Notes: generated by a model not told the origin, from the sequence alone. DNA of 64,000 bases from Desulfurococcales archaeon (GCA_015523295.1 WAKQ01000014.1:16477-80476), one strand, 5' to 3'; positions 8,164 through 17,460 are shown, counted from the stretch's first letter. Numbers and translations: made by a program.

Positions 8164-9652
8164 GAAGAGTGAAGTAAGGAGTAACTGGATAGTAGTTAAG
8201 GCTTCAGCAATTCTCCTATTATTTTTAGTAGCCTCATTCATATATTTTGAATATGTACAAGCATCTAGAATCAATGATTATATATCGGATGAATGTTGGT
8301 ATGTGAGCGCTGCCAGGAATATTCTGAGGGTGATCTTTGGTGTATCTCCTCAAGCAAGTCATGATGGCTATGTTGAAGTTACAGTTCAGTTAGATTATCC
8401 AGCAACGAGCATGCAATATAGCGAGTGGGTTGCAGAAGTTAAAGACTATGTCTTGGGGCTTGGCGGGCGGGTGATCAGAGATAATAGCTATTACACATAT
8501 AAGGAAGGGGGGAACTTCTTACCTGCAGTATGTGTTGATGTTCCGGAATCGAAGCTCGATTATCTAAATAGAATCCCGCATATGGTGAAATACGCTACTG
8601 GTTACTGCTATCCAAATGCTAGAGATATCTTGGACTACATGAATTATGAGCACCCTCCCCTTGTTAAATACCTTATAGGTCTTATGATGGAGGTGAGAGA
8701 TTGCCCCATTATGTGGCGATTGCCTCCTATGATTGCAGGTTCTTTAATTCTTGTACTAATATTTATGGTGTTCAGAGAGGTCCTTGGTAAAGAGATTGGT
8801 AGCGCATTAGGAGTTGTTGCAGCATTGTTAACTGCGCTTGATCATACGTTTCGAGCACTCTCTATGGTGGCAATGCTGGATATCTTCGTTGCTTTTTTCA
8901 CTTACTTGACGTACTACGCTACCATTAAACGCTCTGCGCTTCTCTCTTCACTGGCTTTAGGATTCGGTTTCTCAAGCAAGTTCAGTGGGGGTTTTCCAGG
9001 CATCCCTGCATTAATTGAGCTCATAAAGAGAAAGGAAGTTCCTGCAAAGGTGATCCTCTACTTGTTTTACGTTCCTTTAGCAATCTTCTTGATCCTTTCT
9101 CTACCTGAAATACTTAAGAATGGATGGTGGGGATGGTGGGATGCATCAGTGGCAGGTGCGCTTAAGTGGCACTTAAGCCAGAAGACTACAGCAGGCCCGC
9201 CTCAGGCGATGCCCTGGGATTGGTTAATAGGAAGGAATTCATTCGTTCTTCATTATGCCTATGATGCATCACAGGGTAAATGGGTACCTGATATAGTTGC
9301 CTCAGGAAACCCCATACTTTATTTATTAACATTAGCTCTCTCAGTCTTTATGCTTCCACATGTACTGAGATTGCCCGATAAAGGGTCTGCCTATAGCTTC
9401 ACGTGGTTGACTTACCTGATGTATTATTTAATATATTTCTTGGGGACTAAGACACAATACAGTTTCTACTTTGTACAGATAGTCCCTCTGTTATACACCC
9501 TCCTAATTATGGAACTTTACTATCTCTTGCGAGACGTTAAGCGCATCAAGGAGATCGCAGCAAAATGGATGGAGTGGTTTAAAGCTTTCGTTGACTGGCT
9601 GGGGGGTAGAGCATCAATTAACGTGCATGTCGAAGTAATATACAGGGAATAG
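8129..9652 (+). CDS. PMT/ArnT-like membrane glycosyltransferase
   Basis: A multi-pass membrane protein of about 507 residues related to dolichyl-phosphate-mannose protein mannosyltransferases (GT-C fold). The acidic pair in ISDECWYVSAARNI follows the first membrane helix, and EHPPLVKYLIGL is the conserved loop after it. These are the family's active-site landmarks, facing outward. About ten hydrophobic segments follow. An extra-membrane stretch of about 80 residues sits between the DE motif and the HPPL loop. The track's first start lies far inside the upstream gene; the ATG at 8129 follows GGAGG by about 10 bases and is preferred. It probably transfers a sugar from a lipid carrier to surface proteins or lipids. 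The donor and acceptor are unknown. Confidence 0.78.
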   Translation: MGSVPIGDSATRKSEVRSNWIVVKASAILLLFLVASFIYFEYVQASRINDYISDECWYVSAARNILRVIFGVSPQASHDGYVEVTVQLDYPATSMQYSEWVAEVKDYVLGLGGRVIRDNSYYTYKEGGNFLPAVCVDVPESKLDYLNRIPHMVKYATGYCYPNARDILDYMNYEHPPLVKYLIGLMMEVRDCPIMWRLPPMIAGSLILVLIFMVFREVLGKEIGSALGVVAALLTALDHTFRALSMVAMLDIFVAFFTYLTYYATIKRSALLSSLALGFGFSSKFSGGFPGIPALIELIKRKEVPAKVILYLFYVPLAIFLILSLPEILKNGWWGWWDASVAGALKWHLSQKTTAGPPQAMPWDWLIGRNSFVLHYAYDASQGKWVPDIVASGNPILYLLTLALSVFMLPHVLRLPDKGSAYSFTWLTYLMYYLIYFLGTKTQYSFYFVQIVPLLYTLLIMELYYLLRDVKRIKEIAAKWMEWFKAFVDWLGGRASINVHVEVIYRE

Positions 9653-9700
9653 GCTTTACGGGAAAGTCACACTTATTAATTCATCCATGAAACACCATTG

Positions 9701-12619
9701 GTGAAGTTCATTTTGACAGGAAAGAGATACATCTATCCCTTCGAGGAAGGTGATTGGAAAAATAAGAAGTTGTTAGGAGGTAAAGGTGCCTCATTAGCAC
9801 AGATGACGCAGTTAGGGCTCCCGGTACCTCCTGGGTTTACCATAACGACAGAAGCCTGTAGAGATTTCTATGCACCTAGAAGGGCAGAAATTGAGGAGAT
9901 TGTTAAGGAATTAGAGCGGAATCCACCACCTCAGAAAAGAGATGAATTGATTAGGAAAATCTGGGACATTATTAACTCCTTAGACCTGCCTTCCGGGCTT
10001 ATGGATGAAGTTAAAGAGAACATGAGGAAGCTCGAGGAGAAGACGGGTAAGAAATTTGGTTCGCCTGAAAATCCTTTACTGGTGTCTGTAAGGTCGGGCG
10101 CCGCAGTTTCAATGCCAGGAATGATGGATACCGTGCTTAATCTCGGTCTAAACGATGATGTAACTCCGGGGTTAGCCAGGCTCGCTAATAATGAATGGTT
10201 TGCGTATGATGCCTACAGAAGATTCCTGCAGATGTTCGGCAGAATAGTGCTAGAAATAGAAGAGGAGCTCTTCGATAAGGAGTTTGATAAACTCGATGAA
10301 GAGTTTAGAAAAGAGGCCGAGGCTAGGTTCCAAGACGAAATTGAGGAAGTCAAGAAAAGATATCCGAAGTACTCATTGAGGTTAGATGCGCAGCCACCTA
10401 GAGAAGTAGCTCCCAATACATGGTCTCTGTCCATTAAGTACCTGAAGGAGCTTGTTGATTCCTTTAAGAAAATAATAAAGGAGAACTGGGGAGAATTCCC
10501 GCAAGACCCGTGGGAGCAATTAAGGCTGGCTGTAAAAGCGGTCTTCAGATCTTGGATGAATCCTAGGGCTATATATTATAGGATTGCTAACAAGATCACG
10601 CCGGAAGTAGCTGACTGCACAGCTGTAAACGTAGTTATGATGGTATTCGGTAACATGGGATGGGATTCAGGTACTGGCGTTTACTTCACGAGGGATCCCG
10701 CAACAGGCGAAAACAAACCCTATGGAGAGTTCCTTCCGAATGCACAGGGAGAGGATGTTGTGGCAGGTATAAGGACGCCTTTAAGCCTTGATGAATTGAA
10801 AGCTAGGATGCCTCAAGTCTACGATGAGCTGATAACTGCTGGTAAAAAGCTTGAAAAACTTAACAAGGATGTCATGGACATAGAATTTACCATTGAGAGA
10901 GGCAAGCTCTACTTCCTACAGAACAGAAGAGCGAAGATGACGCCAGTTGCGAGAGTTAAGACAGCCGTTGAGATGGCTGATGAAGGGCTGATAACGAAGG
11001 AAGAGGCCATCCTTAAAGTGTCCCCTGAAGTAGTTCTAAGGCTCCTTTATCCCAGGATAGATCCAAAGGCGAAGGCAGAGCCGATAGCTAAAGGGCTAGC
11101 TGCATCGCCTGGCGCGGTAAGCGGTCAGGTGGTTTTCCACCCAGATGATGCAGTTGAGTGGGCCAAGAGAGGAAAGAAGGTAATATTAGTGAGGGTGGAG
11201 ACGAAGCCAGATGATGTTCATGGCTTCTATGCATCAGTGGGTATCCTCACCTCAAGAGGAGGAATGACATCCCACGCAGCAGTAGTTGCCAGAGGAATCG
11301 GTAAGCCTGCGGTCGTAGGTGCTGAGGCCATTAAAGTAGACTACGATACGAAGACATTCAGGGTAGGCGATATCGTTGTCAAGGAGGGTGACTGGATCAC
11401 AATTGATGGGAATACAGGAAATGTATATCTCGGTAAAGTGCCTACTGTGGAGCCTGAGCTGATACCGGAGCTTCAGACTCTTCTCTCATGGGCAGATGAC
11501 ATCAGAAAACTGGGTGTTAGAGCTAATGCAGACGTACCTGAAGACGCAAGCATAGCAAAGAAGTTCGGTGCTGAGGGCATAGGTCTACTACGTATTGAAA
11601 GGATGTTCAGAAAGCCTGAAAGGCTTGAAGCGTTAAGGAATGTCATACTTTCAGAGAACAAGGAAGAAAGAGTAGAGCATTTAAAGAAACTTGCAGCACT
11701 CATAAAGCCTGACTTTAAGGAAATGCTGAAGATTATGGACGGCTTGCCTGTAGTGATAAGGTTAATAGATCCGCCTCTTCATGAGTTCTTACCTGCTCCT
11801 GAAGAACTTCTAAAGGAATTATATGAAACTAGAGTCGCGTATTACCAACTAAAGAGTTCAGAGGCGGTTAAGGAGATAGCTCCAGACATCCTAGAGGAAT
11901 ACGAAGACAGAATAAACAGGCTTGAGAAGTTATACAAGCGTGTCATGGCTCTGAAAGAGCATAACCCGATGATGGGACATAGAGGTGTAAGAGTTGGAGT
12001 CACCTATCCAGAGATCTACTACTATTTAAGCAGGGCAATGCTGGAAGCTACAGCAGAACTTATCAAGGAAGGTTACAATCCTAAACTCGAGATAATGATT
12101 CCTCAGGTAAGCCACATTAATGAGATCAGATACGTCAAGCAGAATGCTATTCTACCCGCGATAGAGGATGTTGAGAAAGACTACGGCATTAAACTCCCAG
12201 TTAAGGTAGGAACCATGATTGAGACTGTAAGGGCTACTCTTACAGCATCAGAAATAGCTAAGGAAGTAGACTTCTTCAGCTTCGGCACTAACGACTTGAC
12301 GCAAGCAACCTTTAGCTTCAGTAGAGATGATGTTGAGAACAAGTTTATGCCTCAATACCTTGAGCTAGGTATTTTGAAAGCGAATCCGTTCCAGACACTT
12401 GACACTGAAGGTGTAGGGAAATTAGTCGAGATGGCTACGAAAGCAGGTAAGGAGGCAAACCCAGAGCTTGAGGTAGGGATATGTGGCGAGCATGGAGGTG
12501 ACCCTGCATCCATAGAGTTCCTACATAAAGCAGGGTTAGACTACGTTAGTGCGTCTCCATTCAGGATAGTAGTTGCTAGGTTAGCGGCTGCACATGCAGC
12601 TATAAAGTATGGCAAATGA
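9701..12619 (+). CDS. ppdK: Pyruvate, phosphate dikinase
   Basis: PPDK of 972 residues, which interconverts pyruvate + ATP + Pi and PEP + AMP + PPi. Domain order: N-terminal ATP-grasp (KKLLGGKGASLAQM, then VSVRSGAAVSMPGMMDTVLN), the swivelling phosphohistidine domain with the catalytic His in GGMTSHAAVVARG (around residue 525), and the C-terminal PEP/pyruvate barrel (PMMGHRGVRVGV, FGTNDLTQATF, GICGEHGGDP). The segment set is PPDK rather than PEP synthase. It is somewhat longer than the usual ~880 residues, with charged insertions (residues ~180-270). The GTG at 9701 is preferred to the adjacent TTG. Its PPi links to the membrane pyrophosphatase at 2.7 kb. Firm identification. Confidence 0.96.
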   Translation: MKFILTGKRYIYPFEEGDWKNKKLLGGKGASLAQMTQLGLPVPPGFTITTEACRDFYAPRRAEIEEIVKELERNPPPQKRDELIRKIWDIINSLDLPSGLMDEVKENMRKLEEKTGKKFGSPENPLLVSVRSGAAVSMPGMMDTVLNLGLNDDVTPGLARLANNEWFAYDAYRRFLQMFGRIVLEIEEELFDKEFDKLDEEFRKEAEARFQDEIEEVKKRYPKYSLRLDAQPPREVAPNTWSLSIKYLKELVDSFKKIIKENWGEFPQDPWEQLRLAVKAVFRSWMNPRAIYYRIANKITPEVADCTAVNVVMMVFGNMGWDSGTGVYFTRDPATGENKPYGEFLPNAQGEDVVAGIRTPLSLDELKARMPQVYDELITAGKKLEKLNKDVMDIEFTIERGKLYFLQNRRAKMTPVARVKTAVEMADEGLITKEEAILKVSPEVVLRLLYPRIDPKAKAEPIAKGLAASPGAVSGQVVFHPDDAVEWAKRGKKVILVRVETKPDDVHGFYASVGILTSRGGMTSHAAVVARGIGKPAVVGAEAIKVDYDTKTFRVGDIVVKEGDWITIDGNTGNVYLGKVPTVEPELIPELQTLLSWADDIRKLGVRANADVPEDASIAKKFGAEGIGLLRIERMFRKPERLEALRNVILSENKEERVEHLKKLAALIKPDFKEMLKIMDGLPVVIRLIDPPLHEFLPAPEELLKELYETRVAYYQLKSSEAVKEIAPDILEEYEDRINRLEKLYKRVMALKEHNPMMGHRGVRVGVTYPEIYYYLSRAMLEATAELIKEGYNPKLEIMIPQVSHINEIRYVKQNAILPAIEDVEKDYGIKLPVKVGTMIETVRATLTASEIAKEVDFFSFGTNDLTQATFSFSRDDVENKFMPQYLELGILKANPFQTLDTEGVGKLVEMATKAGKEANPELEVGICGEHGGDPASIEFLHKAGLDYVSASPFRIVVARLAAAHAAIKYGK

Positions 12620-12634
12620 TCGCTTGAAACTAAC

Positions 12635-13114
12635 CTACGAATTTTTGAGGAACTCATCCACATGTGGCTTTTCTTTAACTACCCGAAAAATCAAACTTGT
12701 CATACTTCTCTTTATTCTCGGATCCTTTATCAGCCTCTTTATGAAGGAGTCTAATTCATCAACGCTTCTAAAGCTTGTGATTAAGGCAACATCATACTCA
12801 CCCGTAATATCATATACCCCCCTTACATTATCTTCGCTGGCAAGCTCTTTCTCAAGCTCTTCAATATACTGTCCATCCACTTGAAGAAGTGTTATTGCAT
12901 TAATTTCATAGCCTAAAAGTGAATAGTTAAACAACGCCGTATAGCCTTTCACTATTCCCTCCTTTTCAAGTCTTCTTATTCTTTCCGAAACCGTTGAAGG
13001 TGATCTGTTAAGCTCCCTAGCAAGATAGCGAACGCCTTCTTTACCGTGCGTAGCGAGATGTTTAAGTATCTTTCTATCAAGATCGTCCAATTTAAGGCCT
13101 TTAGAGGAGGGCAC
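12635..13114 (-). CDS. Lrp/AsnC family transcriptional regulator
   Basis: A 159-residue Lrp-type DNA-binding protein. Residues ~8-60 form the winged helix-turn-helix (LDRKILKHLATHG, RSPSTVSERIRRLEKEGIV), and residues ~70-150 form the RAM ligand domain with the typical GEYDVALITSF strand. Such proteins form dimers or octamers and respond to amino acids. It is divergent from glutamine synthetase, with a 58-base gap to that ORF and 123 bases to the start preferred here, and therefore is the obvious candidate regulator of nitrogen assimilation; this is inferred from position only. It ends 15 bases from the convergent ppdK. Confidence 0.92.
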   Translation of the reverse strand: MPSSKGLKLDDLDRKILKHLATHGKEGVRYLARELNRSPSTVSERIRRLEKEGIVKGYTALFNYSLLGYEINAITLLQVDGQYIEELEKELASEDNVRGVYDITGEYDVALITSFRSVDELDSFIKRLIKDPRIKRSMTSLIFRVVKEKPHVDEFLKNS

Positions 13115-13237
13115 TTTTTCACCTATGTCTTCATAATGCCTTAAACTATATAAACATGTCCAGCTTACAACATGAAATGTTTTATAATATGTTCAATGTC
13201 TAATCACATTAGTGGTCAAATAAACGGTGTCTTGGCA
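13115..13237. promoter_or_regulatory. Divergent lrp-like / glutamine synthetase promoter region
   Basis: TAAACTATATAAAC (13143-13156) is a TATA-like element readable on both strands, about 30 bases before the regulator's ATG. A second element, TTTTATAAT (13180-13188), lies upstream of the preferred glutamine synthetase start. The region would be expected to hold Lrp-type operators, but I see no strong inverted repeat. Confidence 0.45.
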
Positions 13238-14551
13238 ATGGATGATAAGGACATGAATAAAGAAGCAGAGGTTGAGATGCACTATATAGATATTGTAGGG
13301 CGGTTAAGGTCAGTCACCGTGCCATATAACGTGGCTTTCGAAGGTGAGGTGTTGATAGATGCATCTTCTGTTAATATGCTTGAGATCTATAAAAGCGACC
13401 TTCAGCTTCTTCCAGATAGTAAAACATTGGCGAAATTGCCATGGGACTATAACGTATACAGAGTCATGACTAATATGGTTTTAGATGGCAGTAGGTTCTG
13501 GGGTGATAGTAGGTGGGTTGCAGAGAGAACGGAGAAATTTGCTAAGGATTTAGGTTATGAAGTTCTTATGGGGTCTGAGATTGAGTTCTTTGTGCATAAG
13601 GTTAGGTATGTATCCGATAGCCTCAGACAATATGTTCGCATCTATAATGACGAACAGGCACCCTATGGCAGCTATAGTAGGAAAGAGGCATATCAAGTAC
13701 CAGACATTGGTGGCCCTGCATATATGGTTCGCAGGAAAGCTTCGGAATATCTAAGGAATATGGGTATAATTGTCAGGAAACAGCATCATGAGGTAGCACC
13801 TAACCAAGCAGAAATAGTTACTCCATCAGGAACCGTTAAGAAGGTAGGAGACTACATAATCACAGTCAAATATGTGGTCAAGAAGGTCGCTTCTGATAGT
13901 GGATACGTCGCTAACTTCATGCCAAAACCTATACCAGAGGAAAACGGGTCAGGGATGCATGTGCATCTTAGCTTGTGGAAACAAGGTTCAAATGCTTTCT
14001 GGGATGATGGACGTCTCAGCCAGATCGGTAGATACTTTATAGGTGGTGTTCTAGAGCACGGGAGATCGTTAGCAGCGCTAGTGGCTCCTACAGTTAATTC
14101 CTATAAGAGGTTAGTAGCAGGTTATGAAGCTCCTATCTACCTAGCGTGGGGCGTAGCAAACAGATCGGTGGCTATTAGAGTGCCCAAAACTAGCAAGCCA
14201 GGCAGTATAAGGATTGAGTTCAGAGTACCTGACCCTCTGGCTAACCCATATCTAGCCCTTTCGGCTATAGCTTTGGCTGGGCTCGACGGCATGCGAAAGA
14301 AGATAGATCCAGGCGACCCAGTTTCCTATAATGCATACAAACTGGAGATCAACTCAGCAGAACTCAAGAGGAAAGTATTACCTAGGAACCTGCTGGAGGC
14401 TATAGAGGAACTTGAGAGTGACCATGAGTACTTGCTTCCAGCATTCCCGAGAGAACTCATCAGCAGATATTTAGAGGTGAAAAGAGAAGAGGCCGTCAAA
14501 GTTATGTCGATCCCTTCCCCGGCAGAATTTTCAGCCTATCTCTCATGGTAG
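13238..14551 (+). CDS. glnA: Glutamine synthetase, type I-like
   Basis: Glutamine synthetase makes glutamine from glutamate, ammonia and ATP. Visible are a beta-grasp N-terminus with VLIDASSV (equivalent of the D50/S53 ammonia-site strand), GSEIEFFVH (metal glutamates), the HHEVAPNQAEIV segment, the ATP/glutamate loop GSGMHVHLSLW, and NSYKRLVAGYEAP with RIEFRVPDPLANPYLA. The MARRI-like and adenylylation loops are unclear, as in other archaeal forms. The track's start adds 22 residues (MKCFIICS...) unlike the family. The ATG at 13238 gives 437 residues and lies about 50 bases after a TATA element, so I prefer it, but the ATG at 13196 remains possible. Family firm; start uncertain. Confidence 0.9.
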   Translation: MDDKDMNKEAEVEMHYIDIVGRLRSVTVPYNVAFEGEVLIDASSVNMLEIYKSDLQLLPDSKTLAKLPWDYNVYRVMTNMVLDGSRFWGDSRWVAERTEKFAKDLGYEVLMGSEIEFFVHKVRYVSDSLRQYVRIYNDEQAPYGSYSRKEAYQVPDIGGPAYMVRRKASEYLRNMGIIVRKQHHEVAPNQAEIVTPSGTVKKVGDYIITVKYVVKKVASDSGYVANFMPKPIPEENGSGMHVHLSLWKQGSNAFWDDGRLSQIGRYFIGGVLEHGRSLAALVAPTVNSYKRLVAGYEAPIYLAWGVANRSVAIRVPKTSKPGSIRIEFRVPDPLANPYLALSAIALAGLDGMRKKIDPGDPVSYNAYKLEINSAELKRKVLPRNLLEAIEELESDHEYLLPAFPRELISRYLEVKREEAVKVMSIPSPAEFSAYLSW

Positions 14552-14579
14552 GAATCGCTTAGAACTCTGAGGAGGCGAC

Positions 14580-14915
14580 CTAGCATATCTTTGTTCCTGG
14601 CCTCACAGGCTTTTCAACGGTTAAAAGCACAGGTGTCTCCCCTTTTTCACATCCAGCAGCAAGTAACATACCATTTGACTCATAACCCATCATAACCTTA
14701 GGCTCTAGGTTAGCAACAACCACCACATATTTTCCCTTCAGATCTTCTGGTTCATACCATTTAGCCAAACCTGCAATTATCTGTCTCTTTTCTCTTCCTA
14801 AATCGACAGTTAGCTTTATGAGCTTCTTAGCTCCTGGAATCCTTTCAGCGCTTTCGACATAACCCACTCTCAAATCAATCTTAGAGAACTCAGAATAACT
14901 CACCTTATCACTCAA
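14580..14915 (-). CDS. tRNA-binding OB-fold protein (MetRS beta subunit / CsaA-like)
   Basis: A 111-residue stand-alone tRNA-binding domain, the same OB-fold found at the C-terminus of many methionyl-tRNA synthetases. Diagnostic segments are KIDLRVGYVESAERIPGAKK, RQIIAGLAKWYEPEDLKGK and VVANLEPKVMMGYESNGML. In archaea this is usually a separate MetRS beta subunit that dimerises and increases tRNA affinity; a CsaA-like chaperone role is the alternative. It follows glutamine synthetase convergently and stands upstream of no obvious partner. The catalytic MetRS gene is not in the window. Confidence 0.85.
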   Translation of the reverse strand: MSDKVSYSEFSKIDLRVGYVESAERIPGAKKLIKLTVDLGREKRQIIAGLAKWYEPEDLKGKYVVVVANLEPKVMMGYESNGMLLAAGCEKGETPVLLTVEKPVRPGTKIC

Positions 14916-14963
14916 GGTGAAACACCGATGATAGGTTTAATGAAGAAATTAAAGCTTTGTTAC

Positions 14964-15422
14964 TCACTGTGCGTTGTCTTCCTCAGTTTCAGTCGCTTCA
15001 TCTTTTTGTGAGGAGGTCCTGGAGTTTATCATCGGTCTGAACTTAACTACATAGGGAACAACGCCATCTAATGTAGGGGCTGTTCTTCTTACGGTTGCCA
15101 CGACCTTCATGCCGGTCTTAATACTTTCCGGGGTTACATCTGTGAGTTGTGCGAGCATCCTAGCGTCACCTAATTTTATTATACCAACTGCGAGTGGGGC
15201 CTGGTCTTCAAAACCTTTTATTGGTATATTTAGCACTGTATATGTCAGTAGTTCACCCGTTTTAGGAAGCTCCTCCCTTACTATATTTTTCGATCCACAT
15301 CTAGGACAAGCAGCTTTCGGCGGGAAGGAAACATACCCGCAATCTAAGCATCTTGTAGCAGTTAATTTCAGTAACGTTGTTCTTAATCTCCAAATCCTTT
15401 GGATGGTCGTCATTTTCATCAC
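14964..15422 (-). CDS. DUF35 zinc-ribbon/OB-fold acyl-CoA-binding protein
   Basis: A 152-residue DUF35 protein: an N-terminal rubredoxin-like zinc ribbon (CLDCGYVSFPPKAACPRCG) followed by an OB-fold (YTVLNIPIKGFEDQAPLAVG). In archaea such proteins bridge acetoacetyl-CoA thiolase and HMG-CoA synthase in one complex and hold the CoA thioester. Here it is the last gene of exactly that set. Its first codon (GTG) overlaps the thiolase stop in a GTGA, so translation is probably coupled; an ATG follows immediately. The C-terminus is a short charged tail. Confident family call; the complex is inferred from the operon. Confidence 0.9.
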   Translation of the reverse strand: MMKMTTIQRIWRLRTTLLKLTATRCLDCGYVSFPPKAACPRCGSKNIVREELPKTGELLTYTVLNIPIKGFEDQAPLAVGIIKLGDARMLAQLTDVTPESIKTGMKVVATVRRTAPTLDGVVPYVVKFRPMINSRTSSQKDEATETEEDNAQ

Positions 15423-16561
15423 CTCGTAAGGATGAGTGTGGTTATATTAGATCCTACTCCTCCTACGTTCTGGGTCAATCCAACCTCTCCTCCAACCTGA
15501 AGACCGGGGAAATCCCCTCTTAATTGCATAGTTATCTCACTCGCTTGATAGACTCCAGTAGCACCTACTGGGTGACCTCTTGATTTAAGACCTCCTGAAG
15601 GGTTGAGAACAGGCTTATCTCCCGGTCTAAACCTCCCTTCTGCCCACATTTTAGGTGCTTTCCCTTTTTCCGCAAACCCTATTTCTTCTATTGAAAGGGC
15701 TGCTATAATGCTGTAGGCATCATGTATCTCAGCCACATCTACATCCTTGACATCTTTCTTAGCCATCTTGAATGCCCGGAGGGCAGATAGTCTAGAGGCA
15801 TAAAGACTGTCAAGTTCAAATCTGGATGAAAGGTCCGGGCTATCTAGGGCATTACCTACTCCGCTGATTTTAACTGGTGTATCATTTAAGGATTTGTAGT
15901 CTTTTGATGCCAGCATTAATGCCGCGGCCCCATCACTTAGGGGGCATGAGTCGTAGAGCCTTATAGGATCAGCTATTACAGGTGAGTTCATAGCTTCCTC
16001 TAATGTAACCTTTTTACGGAGTTGGGCAAAGGGATTCTGATAACCATTTTCATGCATCATTACTGCCCACCATGACATTTCCTCTCTGCTTATCCCGTAC
16101 TTATCCATGTAGTATCTCATAATTAACGCGTTAAGACCTGCAAAGCTTATCCCGTAAATTAATTCGTAGTCTGCGTCTGCAGCATAAGCTAAACCTCTGG
16201 TCGTATCAGGAGTGGGCCTTTCAAGAAGTTTCTCAACCCCTACCACTAGCACCTTATTAAAAAGACCTGAAGCAATTAATGAGTAGCCAGCCACTATTGC
16301 GGCCCCACCAGAACCGCATGCACCCTCAACTTTAAAACCGCTTATTCCACGTAGACCTGAATGGTCGGCTATTAGGGCGGCCAGGTTCTCCTGCTCGACA
16401 AGACTGCTTAGCATGTTGCCTACAACGATAGCCTCAGGTCTTTCACCTCCTGCATCCTCTATGGCCTTTAATGCAGCCTCTGATGCCAGGTCTCTTAATG
16501 AGAGGCTCATATGCCTACCTACCTTTGTCATACCTACACCTACTATGTAAACGTCTCTCAC
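15419..16561 (-). CDS. Thiolase-family enzyme (acetyl-CoA C-acetyltransferase type)
   Basis: A 380-residue archaeal thiolase. Visible are the nucleophilic cysteine in VEGACGSGGAAIV, the histidine in EIHDAYSI, and the C-terminal NPSGGLKSRGHPVGATG with the catalytic His. The protein is in the group that condenses acetyl-CoA to acetoacetyl-CoA for the mevalonate pathway; a sterol-carrier/SCP-x-type 3-oxoacyl thiolase is the alternative. I chose the GTG at 16561 rather than the track's first codon because it overlaps the upstream stop in a GTGA and gives the family N-terminus VRDVYIVGVGMT. It forms a three-gene operon with a degenerate HMG-CoA-synthase-like protein and DUF35. Confidence 0.9.
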   Translation of the reverse strand: MRDVYIVGVGMTKVGRHMSLSLRDLASEAALKAIEDAGGERPEAIVVGNMLSSLVEQENLAALIADHSGLRGISGFKVEGACGSGGAAIVAGYSLIASGLFNKVLVVGVEKLLERPTPDTTRGLAYAADADYELIYGISFAGLNALIMRYYMDKYGISREEMSWWAVMMHENGYQNPFAQLRKKVTLEEAMNSPVIADPIRLYDSCPLSDGAAALMLASKDYKSLNDTPVKISGVGNALDSPDLSSRFELDSLYASRLSALRAFKMAKKDVKDVDVAEIHDAYSIIAALSIEEIGFAEKGKAPKMWAEGRFRPGDKPVLNPSGGLKSRGHPVGATGVYQASEITMQLRGDFPGLQVGGEVGLTQNVGGVGSNITTLILTR

Positions 16562-17343
16562 AACAACCACCCCGTAGTACATTGCATTATCATTACGTAA
16601 ACGCCTCCTGAACTCGCCTCACCTATAAATAGAACTTCTTCAGAGTCGTTACATTTTTCGAGGGCTTTAATAATTGAAAAGGCAGCGGCCAGATTCCCCT
16701 TATAACCGGCATTAATCACTTCTAATGCGGGGCTAATATCAATGTCTTTCAGCTTTAGTGATGATATAGCTTTAAGCAATATTTTAGGTTTCCTCATATA
16801 GCCGCTTATGATCTTTACATTATGTTTACGGGATTTCCTGCGATGAATAAATTTCTTGAGAATACCGGGCATTTTGCTAAGCGTTACTTCCGAGAGGAGA
16901 TCGGATAAAGCTCTTTCATCAGTGAGAGAGGTACGCAGGAATCCCATCGCCTCTTTCCTGATCTCGTGTGCCACTATCTTGATTGGGCCTCTTTTTCTAA
17001 ACTGAATGGCTGCTGCACCTGCAGGGGGTTCAGACCTCACAACAGTCATGACGGAGGGGACAGAGCTCAGAGAGTATTCCAGCGCATCATCTAGGGAAGA
17101 GAATACTGAAACAGTAGATGTGGGGGCTTCTATCAAGTCAGCTACTATATGGAAATCCACGTCTTTCTCCCCATTGTCATCCACAAAAACCATCCGAACT
17201 CCGTTGGGGAGTTCCATCCCGCTGAGGACTTCGTAAGCCATAGAGATTTTATCCTCATCCTTGGATGGTGCTGGTAATTCCTTTCCATCTACCACCTTCT
17301 TGCTTGCGGGTAGGTAAGCAGTCCACTCCCGAATGAATACCAT
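16558..17343 (-). CDS. HMG-CoA-synthase-like thiolase-fold protein, active site lost
   Basis: A 261-residue protein in the operon position of archaeal HMG-CoA synthase. Similarity to that enzyme is visible at the front (TAYLPAS, then LPAPSKDEDKISMAYEVL against VPSIDEDTATM of the real enzyme) and at the end (NAGYKGNLAAAFSIIKALEK and EEVLFIGEASSGG against the GNTYSGAS and YGSGAGSDAF segments). The region that should carry the nucleophilic Cys (EFACKAGT) reads VFSSLDDA, and the catalytic His region is missing; the protein is about 90 residues short. It is probably a structural pseudo-enzyme of the thiolase-DUF35 complex. The start at 17343 (MVFIREWTAYLP) fits the fold better than the track's codon. 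Homology is my own reading. Confidence 0.55.
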   Translation of the reverse strand: MVFIREWTAYLPASKKVVDGKELPAPSKDEDKISMAYEVLSGMELPNGVRMVFVDDNGEKDVDFHIVADLIEAPTSTVSVFSSLDDALEYSLSSVPSVMTVVRSEPPAGAAAIQFRKRGPIKIVAHEIRKEAMGFLRTSLTDERALSDLLSEVTLSKMPGILKKFIHRRKSRKHNVKIISGYMRKPKILLKAISSLKLKDIDISPALEVINAGYKGNLAAAFSIIKALEKCNDSEEVLFIGEASSGGVYVMIMQCTTGWLL

Positions 17344-17460
17344 AAGATCAGCACACCTATAAACCAAGATTTTGCTCTCCTTTTATTGTTTGAGTTAATC
17401 TAAGCTGAGTGATGCCTTATATGGGAAACGGGTAGAAACTAATTGATTAGAGGGTCTTGA

